From the NCBI GenBank assembly GCA_964023275.1, contig OZ029927.1, forward strand, positions 9,161,720 to 9,225,719: a stretch of 64,000 nt of DNA, given 5' to 3'. The translations under genes were made by a program, and so were the position numbers. Positions 55,883 through 64,000 of this stretch are shown one piece after another. Source of the stretch: Norana najaformis (taxonomy: Eukaryota > Annelida > Clitellata > Crassiclitellata > Hormogastridae). Within the stretch, counting starts at the first letter, position 1. The number at the start of each line of letters is the position of its first letter. The notes under the pieces were generated by a model. It saw nothing but the letters and a program-made list of their open reading frames with translations, did not search any database and was not told where the DNA came from.

Positions 55883-57472
55883 TTATCCGAGTTTTAGTTT
55901 TTGCAAGCCCTGTTTGCTCTCAGACACGGATCCGTTTCTTGCTACTTTTGCGAACCACAGTCTCCGAATCAACAGAGCCGCCAGATATTTAATCAGAACG
56001 GTAATGGCTAAGCCCAAGATCACCAGCATTCCGAAAACATCCAGCATCAAAAACTGACAGAACGACAGATCCAGAGCCTTGGAACGCAGATGACTTCCGC
56101 CATATTTGATCACGTGCTCGATCCAGTGGACCGCCTTCTGTCGAGCGGTTAGCGGCTCATCTCTGAATATCTCGGACGCCATTTTGATTGCCTTCTTGTA
56201 CTTTTGGTTGTTCAGAACCTCTTCTATGGTTTTAAAGAGCTCGTCAGACGTGAATGTGAATATGTTCAGCTTGATGCCGTAGCCTTTTTCGTGTGCCAGT
56301 TGACAGTTCATCTCCTGGTCGGCAAACATCGGAAATCCGACGAAAGGAATGCCGTGGTAGAGCATCTCGTATTGGCCACTGTTGCCGCAGTGCGTTATGA
56401 ACAGTCTGGTATTCGTGTGGCCAAGCAGGTCGTTTTGTGGCAACCAAGAGAACAGTTTCACGTTTTTCGGAACGATGATCTTGTCACTCAGAGGCTCCAT
56501 TCGGGCGACCACCGTCTGTTTCAGACGCGAGAAGGCTTCGAGAAACTTCTGGATCGTGTTCCTCGCTATATGCTGCATCGTCGCACCGAAACTCATCACA
56601 ACAATACCGTGTTTGTTTTCGTTGAACAAGGCTTCCCACTCTGGTTCCAAACTCTCTTCCGGTCGGGCGGATATTCCGGGAACCGGAACAAGATAGGGAA
56701 AGGCTGGCAATGGGACCCCCATGTGGTAGTCGATATCCGTCAGAATCAGTTCCGACTGCCTTACGAGCTCCTTCCACGAGTGAAGTTCAGGAGCATACAG
56801 CTGAAGAAGGGTTGTGTTGCGAGCACCCGGATATAGTACTGACGTTTCGGCAATAATGAAGGCAACTAAATTCGTTATCCTACCTATAATAGTCATCTCG
56901 TCAACATCGGTGTACCATCCGAGGATACGATAAAAGGAAGGCAGAGCAGGTATACGTAGTTCCCATGGCACCAACGTTGTGGCCATAGAAACGAAAGGTA
57001 TCTCGAGATACCGAGCCAGGATCAGATTGCAAGGACAGTAGACGAACGGTTCCACAAAAGCCAGATCGAATTTGATTTCCTTGGCTGTACGCTTGAATGC
57101 TTCGTCTTGCATCATAAACGTACAGTCACGGTTTACCATTAACGATGCGAGGTATTCAGGAGATGCCTGATCGAAGACAACTTGCGCCATTGCCTTATCG
57201 AAGTCGTCTGTCAGTCCATATACCACATCGTCTGGTATGTGGTAGTAGAGTATCTTAATTCCGAGTCTCTCCAGCTTATCAGGCTTTTCTAAACGCGACC
57301 CCATTGCCAAGTAGACTTCGTGACCTCTGGTGATCAATTCGGAAGCTACTGCAGACTGGACCATTACGTGACTTCTGAACTGCACTGCGGACATAATGAT
57401 TTTCGATCCGACAGCTTCGTCTGGTCCTAAGAAACTCAGACAGACGAACACTGTGAAAACAAGGAACTCCAT
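55883..57472 (-). CDS. UDP-glycosyltransferase Q3
   Basis: An intronless 529-residue UGT. Signal peptide 1-22, His35 (RSH), Glu141 (FVEPF), UDP-sugar signature about 343-386 (SWLPQNDLLGH, LFITHCGNSG, YHGIPFVGFPMFADQ), membrane anchor about 474-503, C-terminus LQKLKLG. Compared with Q1 it is two residues shorter in the cytosolic tail (FAKVARNGSVSESKQG) and differs in a loop near residues 297-330. That loop precedes the UDP-sugar-binding signature. The + strand 210-codon frame at 56,204-56,836 is its antisense shadow. It has its own conserved upstream block and is probably expressed independently of the other copies. Confidence 0.94.
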   Translation of the reverse strand: MEFLVFTVFVCLSFLGPDEAVGSKIIMSAVQFRSHVMVQSAVASELITRGHEVYLAMGSRLEKPDKLERLGIKILYYHIPDDVVYGLTDDFDKAMAQVVFDQASPEYLASLMVNRDCTFMMQDEAFKRTAKEIKFDLAFVEPFVYCPCNLILARYLEIPFVSMATTLVPWELRIPALPSFYRILGWYTDVDEMTIIGRITNLVAFIIAETSVLYPGARNTTLLQLYAPELHSWKELVRQSELILTDIDYHMGVPLPAFPYLVPVPGISARPEESLEPEWEALFNENKHGIVVMSFGATMQHIARNTIQKFLEAFSRLKQTVVARMEPLSDKIIVPKNVKLFSWLPQNDLLGHTNTRLFITHCGNSGQYEMLYHGIPFVGFPMFADQEMNCQLAHEKGYGIKLNIFTFTSDELFKTIEEVLNNQKYKKAIKMASEIFRDEPLTARQKAVHWIEHVIKYGGSHLRSKALDLSFCQFLMLDVFGMLVILGLAITVLIKYLAALLIRRLWFAKVARNGSVSESKQGLQKLKLG

Positions 57473-57493
57473 AACTTAATACAGCAAGAGCGC

Positions 57494-57516
57494 GCAACTG
57501 TTTATTCTGTAAAAGG
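57494..57516 (-). promoter_or_regulatory. conserved upstream block of Q3
   Basis: CCTTTTACAGAATAAACAG and then TTGC on the minus strand, 21 nt before the ATG at 57,472. The sequence between block and ATG differs from Q1 and Q2 and lacks TTTCAG, so a splice acceptor there is not conserved. Confidence 0.4.
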
Positions 57517-60460
57517 CTCACGGTAAATGACTCTCTTAAGATGCGCTGATTCTTTGCATGGGCTGTTTTATCGATGTTTACTTGGCCTGTCCCGCTTAAA
57601 ATTTTCCGTAATCTCTAATCAAAGGTCCAGAATGTTGACCGACGTGTACTTTTGAATCGGAAACCAAACAACCTTTAACCGCAAAGCCTTTTTCCCAACG
57701 TTGCACGATGTCGGTTGCCAAATAAATAAACATCTGGCTCCCGCAATCAGAGTAGACTAGACGGCGGCGCACATCTCCCTAGATGTTATGATTTTAATTT
57801 CTAGCAGCATTTTTCGATAAAATGCTCTTATTAACAGTTTAGTGATATGTATTGGCCAGTGAATTGTTTTTCGGTATAATGTTTCTGCCTCTACAGCTGA
57901 GCTAAATCTTTAGTAATTTTTTAATGCTTGTATTGATTTGCGCCCCCATTTGCGTATTGGGCTTAGGGAGAAGTACTGCTGTTAGGCAACCGATAACCAT
58001 GAAGCATATATCATTATGGACAGTAAGAAGTCCGGATTCTGTTGGATGAAACTTACTGTGATCGTACTGAACGATTTGTGATTTGGAAGAAAGTTCATTT
58101 TGCACGCGTTCCATAACTGCCCGTTTAAAGAATTTCAATACAAAATTCAAAGTTCAGATGGGTCTGTAATTAGGTCGCTTGAATCGATTGTGTCATTTAT
58201 CTCAGCGCACTCTTGAAAGGAATATCCTCATTGTGGTGTGCGTGTGTGCGTGCGAGCCTGCTTGGGTGTGTGTGTGGGCGTGATATTCTTCGCTCGAAAT
58301 AGGACACAAACAAGGCAGTTGGCTTCAACTACAGCGATACAACACTAACATGTGAACATGTGCATTGACCAATGAGATAGGTACGCGACGCGTTCGAATA
58401 ACAGGGTTTCGAAACCTCTGCCAGTGTGTTATTGTCCAGAAATTTAGGCATGAGTCGCTACCCTCGGCCAACGAAATGACAAAGTCCATTCTGTTGGTTG
58501 TTATTTTGACTTCTTACTATATGTCGATGCGAAGATGCAGGAATAGTTGCTGGACTTTAACCAAAAGAAAAGTGGACCGATACTTAAGGTTTCCGAAGGG
58601 GCAATGGAACCTTCTTCATCGTGGTATGTAGGCCTAATGTTCCACTAAAAATCCGAACTCTTCCGCTCAGGCGCCGACCGTTTCGGTGCCAGGGACACAA
58701 CTCTTGTCAATATTGATGATTTACTATAGGCCTAGGCATGTAATGTTATGCTCTTTTCCGTCTCTCTGTCTCTCTGTCTCTGTCTCTCTCCCTTCTGTCT
58801 GGAATTAATAATAAAAAGCAACTTTAAGTCAACGCTTATCATCAAATTCTTTTGAGGATTCGCCTTGTCTTCCACTGATATATGCTACTATTGTTATGTA
58901 TTTATTTGTTCTAGCATATCTGTATTTTTAGATAGACTGTAAAAAGGAGAACTTTGACTGTTTTGTCTTTGTTCTTGTTGACTGTTTTGTACCTTGCACA
59001 CTATCAAATGATTTCTGTTCACGCCCTAGAATTTATTCTTCCACAATAACATCCTCGTAATGTCTGACCCAGTGTGGCCTTTCATGGTTATTGTCCGATT
59101 CTAGACTACCATAATAAGGCGTGTAAGACAAAAATTTCTCAATTGGACCGGTACTCCACCTATTGCGAGAGGTTGACATCATAACTGATTTTATTCCAAC
59201 TAACTGTTCCAGGTTTGTGTCTCTGGATCTTGCCGTTCTATTTTGACATCGATTGTATCAGATTATGCAAGATAACGACTTAGTTAAGTTTGGCCTTTTT
59301 TCTATGGCATCTTTAGCATGAAGATGCCGTACCGAGAAGGCCAGTCTGAAAAGGCCGTACTGAAAAAGTATGTACACATTGTCTTAATTCTATGAAGTTA
59401 AAAGACCAGACATTTGCTCTGAAAAGATCCTCGACTTGCATCAAGGTTCCTGGCTAAAGAGAATTAGTTTTCGTACAAAATTTTGATTGAATCGATATGT
59501 TGCTGTCAAGGCCAAGGCTATCCGTCAACGCGAAAATGCTCCAAATACTCGCCAGATGTCGTCGTGATATTACAGGAAGGTCAGGGCTACTCGTGAGATG
59601 TTGTTACAGAACAATCGTAATCCCAAGATTTGAACAAATTTCGTCCTCACAAAATGTCGCTACAGATCATCTTCTTGAACATACTAAGACATTGTGTAAC
59701 CCTCTAGAACGCGCTTATTGAGAATAGTCGTCAATGGCCTACAGCCCTCCATTGCTATGATATAGGGCCTACTGTAAATAGTATCAATAAGCTTCAAAAG
59801 CGTCAGAAAACACCAAGAATGTTCTCCAGTCGGAAGGTGCTGACTATGTAAGTTGTGCCTCGATTGCGAGGAAAAGGTCTGAAGACAGATTGCAAGCAGA
59901 TTCAAAGCCGAATAATACCGTTGCTACGCTGAGACCTTTTTGACGTAAACGTAACACAAAACACCAGTTGAGTTATGTATGATACTTTCTTACTAGAAAA
60001 CGGTTGATTGGTACGCTGATGTGCTTTTCTGCAAGATGCAAGTAAATACCACGTCTGAGTGACCACAGGCGGACTTATAACCTTGAAAGCGCTTCGTCAC
60101 CGGCGCCCTACAGGCTATACGCCGGCGCTCCTCAGGCCACACCCGTACATGGTGGACTTCCAGAATGTGACGTCCCTCTGGAAATGCTCTTTCCCATACA
60201 AGCAATCCTGTAGATGTTCCGTTCCTGGCAGGAGAGAGTATAATTGAACACCTTGACAGTTGCATAGCTGAAAGCATCGGTTAGAGCTTGCGCATGCTTA
60301 GTTTAAAGTCCATAGCGTCGTATTAAATTACCTGAAGGAATAGAGTACAAAATTCTATCGCGGAGAGTACGGGGACATGCCTCCCTGAGGCGCCATTACT
60401 GTGTGGGAACGTATAACAACCTCTTCACTTTTCTACTTTTACATTTGCTCAGTGGAATAG
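57517..60460. other. 5' flank of Q3
   Basis: Collinear with 40,244-43,190. Contains a TCTCTG tract near 58,760-58,795 and a reversed hAT-like MITE copy at about 60,065-60,215. Homology with unit 1 stops at about 60,360 (AGAGTACAAAATTCTATCG). Confidence 0.6.
60065..60215 (-). mobile_element. hAT-like MITE copy, unit 3
   Basis: CACAGGCGGACTTATAACC, GGCGCCCTACAGGC, GTACATGGTGGAC, AAGCAATCCTG. This is the reverse of 2675-2838 and the duplicated partner of 42,870-43,050. Confidence 0.5.
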
Positions 60461-60514
60461 ACTGATGCCTAGTCATTAGGTTGTGGCGCTTAATACATAC
60501 AGAAGTAATGATGA
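60461..60514 (+). repeat. SINE-B left part, interrupted by LINE
   Basis: ACTGATGCCTAGTCATTAGG, then GTTGTGGCGC and AGAAGTAATGATGA, match SINE-B at about 37,447-37,503. The missing continuation is found at 63,831. Confidence 0.6.
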
Positions 60515-60753
60515 CGTCACGGAGGGCGCCGATGTTGGCCGCCAAATTTATTTCGTTGTCTGTTTTGAACTCATTTCCTTGAATTTAATTGTTTACTAGA
60601 GTATTTTATTAAGCGTTTTACGTGCGACTGTATTAGTTTGGGACTGGGTCATGCGGTTGTGGGTTTGGCCACCCAATATTTCCTCTTTTGGCTTGGATTT
60701 TATCTTGGATTTTATCTTGAATCGAGGATTATTTCTTCAATGCTGATGACGTC

Positions 60754-61923
60754 ATGTCTCAGGCTGTTATACCACACAGATATCAACGGCGAGAGTTGTA
60801 CGCCATTAGGGGAGGACCTTGTCGCGTGTATATTCAACAGATTGCGGAGTGCGGGCTTTTACATTATCGAGGGTCACGTGCTGGTTCACATGTCAGGGCT
60901 AGGCGAGCTCGAGCGCCGAGTCTACGCTTATCCTACCCTCCGACACAGACATGTACGCTGGATGACTGTGCGAGGCAGCAGACAAAAGGGCAGACCATTT
61001 CTGTAATTACTGGTCGACGACCTTGCCGACGACCTGCTTTGAACATACAACCCGGGGCTGCTCCGATACGTTATCTGTTATCTCCGGTTATAAATCATTC
61101 AACTACTAACATGGTGGTCGCTCAGGGATGTAGCGCACAACTTTCAACATCTTCACACCCATCGATCTATTTGATCAACCCGACCAACTTAGCTAAACCT
61201 CATGCGATCGAACATCTTACTGCTGATGTCATATCCTACAGCTCCGACGTCGCCATCGTTGCCGAAAGTTGGTTAAAGAAGAACCATACTGATGCACAGA
61301 TGAACAATCCTGAATACACCCTATTTCGTCGCGATCGGGTTGCACGAAAGGGAGAAGGTGTTGCGATTTTCTGTAGAAGCTGTTTCAACCCTACTCGTTT
61401 CCAACCACAAACAGTCTATACTGAAGAAATCGAATTACTTTGGATCTCACTCAATATAAATGGTTGCACGTATTACATTGGTGCTCTGTATCATCCTCCG
61501 AGACCAATTTACAATGTCGACCAATTTATAGCATGCATCGAATCTACATTGGACGAAATATGTGCTCTACCTGGAGACTCCGTTACCATTCTCGCTGGTG
61601 ACTTCAACCAGTTACCTACATCTACTATCCTTTCGATGGGCCTTTTGGCTGAATTTAAAGGTGCATCACACGAAGGTCATTCACTGGATAGAATTTATAC
61701 TTCTGAACACATATACCTGGCCTGCACAGCTATTAAATCAACGATTAAAACGAAACATTCTGCTCTTATTGCGCATCCTCAAAAGAGTCCTCATATCTCT
61801 TCAGACTTTGGTTCAGTAAAAACAGTGCACCAGTTTCGACTGCGTTCGCCAAGGCAATTTGCTGCTTTCAGAACTATCTTCAGGAAACGTCCTGGGACTT
61901 TATTACAGGTTGTCCATCCATAG
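60754..61923 (+). pseudogene. LINE endonuclease region
   Basis: A 389-codon frame. The first 130 residues are a low-similarity Arg/Pro-rich leader. From about residue 146 the AP-type endonuclease fold is visible: YLINPTNLAKPHAIEHLTAD, VAIVAESWLKK (catalytic Glu), YTLFRRDRVARKGEGVAIF, YYIGALYHPPRP, ILAGDFNQLP (catalytic Asp and Asn) and HSLDRIYTS. It nicks target DNA for target-primed reverse transcription. The frame leaves the polyprotein at about 61,868, where homology moves to frame 2 (WDFITGCPSIDIS). Confidence 0.85.
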
Positions 61924-62020
61924 ATATTTCTTTCAATGCTTTCTATTCTTATGTTCCTGAAATAATTGGTCAGTTTTTTCCACTAAAAAGCATTACACTT
62001 AAAAGCAAAGATCCCATTTT

Positions 62021-63745
62021 ATGACCCCTGTTATCAAATGCTTACTGCGCAAACGGAACAAACTTCTTAGGCAACATAAGTTTGAGGCTGCGTCGGCCCT
62101 GGCTAATAGGATTAATGGCCTTATTGCACGTAAGAATGCTTCTGTTTTTGAAAGATCCAAACGCGGTTCCAGGGAGATGTGGTCTGAGGTCAACCGGCTT
62201 CGGGGCGCCTCTAAGAATATCCCGTACTCTGATTGTGGCATCACCGCCGAGTCCTTGAATCAGTATTATAGGGACATATCGAGTGATCTACTGTATACCT
62301 CTCCCCCGCTTAAATCCACAACGCTAGTTAGGACCCATGATGTCTTTGATGAATTTATAATTTTTAAGCTGCTTGATTCGGCTGGGCAAACAGCCACAGG
62401 ATTTGATGAGATACCAATGTGGTTTCTGAAAAACACTGCACCCATCCTGGCTAAACCCCTCACTTTTCTTCTTAACCAATCAATCATTAGATCCTATGTT
62501 CCACCTCAGTGGAAAAATAGTGTCATCACCTCTGTTCCCAAGGTTCCGAACCCTACCTCATATAGCGATTTCCGCCCAATATCTATAACTTCAATTCTCT
62601 CTCGATTACTTGAAAAACTTATTGTTCGAAGATCCTTCTATCCTATTCTTACTGAACAATCACTCAATCATGAATTCTTTGACCAATATGCATTCCGACC
62701 TACTGGTTCCACGTCTGCAGATCTTATTTCTATTACTCACCATCTGTCTGAACTGCTCGCTTCTAACCAATATGTTCATCTCATATCCCTTGACTTCTCA
62801 AAGGCCTTTGATACAATAAGACATGCCTATCTCGCTGATAAACTTGCTGATCTCGCTATTCCTGATCACATTTACAATTGAATAATTTCCTTCCTAACCA
62901 AACGACAGCACTGTACCAAATTCAATGATAGTGTCTTTACCTTAGTTGGCATAAATTCCAGGATTGTTCAGGGTTCGGGTCTGGGACCAGTGAACTTCCT
63001 AGTTGCCATATCCAAGTATAAGCCTCTAACACCCAACAATAGGTTATTTAAATACGCTGATGACAGTTACCTTCTTGTACCATCCTGCAATAGCTTGATG
63101 GTTCAGGCTGAACTGGACCATGTTGCCCTTTGGGCGGATAAGTGTAACTTAAAAATTAATCATAAAAAGACATGTGAAATGATAATTCACCGGCCAAGAA
63201 TGAGAAATCAGCAAATAATTTTACCTAATGTGATTCCCGGTTAAACCAGGGTACCACAGATGACAATATTGGGTGTTACCCTATCGAGGATGTTAAATTT
63301 TGATTCTCATATTGATCGGATTCATAGTCAGGCGCGTCAGTCTTTATATGCCATACGAATTCTTGTATCACATGGCCTAACTGGCCCTCGGCTCTACGAC
63401 GTTGTCCGAGCCACAACACTGGCCAGGATGCTGTACGCCTCTCCCGTGTGGTGGGGCTATGCTGGGGCACAGGCTAGAGCTCGGCTTCAGGCTTTGATGC
63501 GGAGACTTGTGCGTCTCCGCTATCTTCCTGGGAACTCCCCAAGGTTCGATGAACTCTGTGGCACAGCTGATGCTCGTCTCTTTAAAGCAATCTTGAACAA
63601 CCCAAATCATGTCTTACATCAGCTACTCCCACCAATTAAAACCCTCAGTTATTTCCTTCGGCCCCACACCCATGATCGTATTATTCCTCCTGCTGACAAT
63701 CTAACGCGTAAATGTTTTATTGTTAGGATGTTGTATGAATATTAA
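62021..63745 (+). pseudogene. LINE reverse transcriptase region
   Basis: All parts lie in one frame but are interrupted by a TGA at 62,879 (in place of an expected Trp codon) and a TAA at 63,242. Another shift lies just upstream near 62,018. Motifs in order: SDFRPISITSILSRLLEKLI, AFRPTGSTSADLI, VHLISLDFSKAFDT (motif A Asp), IVQGSGLGPVNFLV (motif B), KYADDSYLLVP with YADD at 63,053-63,064 (motif C), LKINHKKTCEMI, ILGVTLS. A tail with YASPVWWGYAG and NHVLHQLLPP ends at 63,745. Few lesions suggest fairly recent activity, but this copy is dead. Confidence 0.88.
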
Positions 63746-63830
63746 GTTTTCTTGTGTTCTTAAATACTTGTAAACCGATGTGCGATTAGCTATTGGTTAA
63801 TAAAGAATATACTTACTTACTTACTTACTT

Positions 63831-64000
63831 GATACGTGACCGTCCGTGGAATACCTTGCCCCATGTGACAGTCACCAAACCCTCCATCCTTTTTGATCAG
63901 TAAAAGAATGCTAACGCAATTTGGGGAGTTGTAAAGGGTCTTGTCGATGGATTGCTACGATACTGTTTGCGCCTAAGTTGATACATCCTTTAACCTCAGG
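63831..64000 (+). repeat. SINE-B right part, runs off the window
   Basis: GATACGTGACCGTCC, CCCTCCATCCTTTTTGATCA, GCTAACGCAATTTGGGGAG and CCTTTAACCTCAG match SINE-B at 37,512-37,675 and 54,896-55,055. It continues the fragment at 60,461-60,514. Confidence 0.65.

Larger units (their letters stand above)
53690..60360. repeat. tandem duplication unit 3 (P flank + Q3)
   Basis: Begins with a diverged match to the P 5' flank (about 36,300 / 47,690), continues through the Q 3' flank, the Q gene, and the complete Q 5' flank. The P gene itself, which should lie to the left, is missing. Confidence 0.7.
60515..63830 (+). mobile_element. near-complete CR1/L2-like non-LTR retrotransposon
   Basis: About 3.3 kb, with a 5' leader, an endonuclease region, a reverse transcriptase region, a 3' AATAAAG at 63,799 and a terminal (ACTT)n tail at 63,811-63,830. 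Both flanks are one SINE-B, so the ends are well defined. There is no RNase H or LTR. The clade is judged from motif style and is not certain. Confidence 0.85.

Noticed and set aside
56204-56836. 210-codon + strand frame
   Set aside because: Lies exactly antisense to Q3. Shorter versions occur opposite Q1, Q2 and P2, as expected from codon bias on the coding strand. No domain.
63831-64000. Start of a fourth Q unit beyond the window
   Set aside because: The match to 37.5 kb and 54.9 kb covers only the SINE-B sequence. No Q-specific flank is present, so another UGT is not implied.

Overview
This is animal nuclear DNA. Coding density is very low, and simple repeats, tRNA-headed SINEs, LINE fossils and several DNA-transposon classes are abundant. 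There is no bacterial-style gene packing. The best-supported genes are UDP-glycosyltransferases (UGTs) of animal type, with a signal peptide, a UGT signature and a C-terminal membrane anchor. The UGT sequences and the retroelement set suggest a marine invertebrate, perhaps a mollusc or another lophotrochozoan. The taxon is inference and cannot be fixed from the sequence.

Region 1 (about 1-27,200) holds no gene I can defend. It contains SINE copies, a small DNA element nested in a SINE, LINE 3' fossils, tetranucleotide and minisatellite arrays, and an internally deleted Tc1/mariner element at 15,147-15,924 with 103-bp terminal inverted repeats. A few complex non-repeat stretches could be regulatory.

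Region 2 (about 27,200-29,700) has a plausible first exon, on the minus strand, of a START-domain lipid-transfer gene. It ends in a good splice donor. A hAT-type fossil follows, with the start of a BED-finger transposase.

Region 3 (about 29,700-60,400) is a tandem UGT array, all on the minus strand. Two alternating types occur, here called P and Q, in the order P1(pseudogene)-Q1-P2-Q2-[P3 lost]-Q3. P1 is broken by a premature stop and by a 2,430-bp DNA transposon with CACTG termini and a 3-bp target duplication. P2 and the three Q genes are intact single-exon reading frames. The Q genes share a C-terminal dilysine-type ER-retrieval signal and a 23-nt promoter-proximal block at constant spacing. 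They probably encode ER-lumenal enzymes that conjugate sugar to small lipophilic compounds. Between Q2 and Q3, the P3 gene and part of the Q2 upstream flank are missing. A decayed LINE carrying a perfect 81-bp-arm palindrome lies there instead.

Region 4 (about 60,500-63,830) is a nearly complete non-LTR retrotransposon (endonuclease plus reverse transcriptase, four visible breaks) inserted into a SINE. The SINE continues to the window end.
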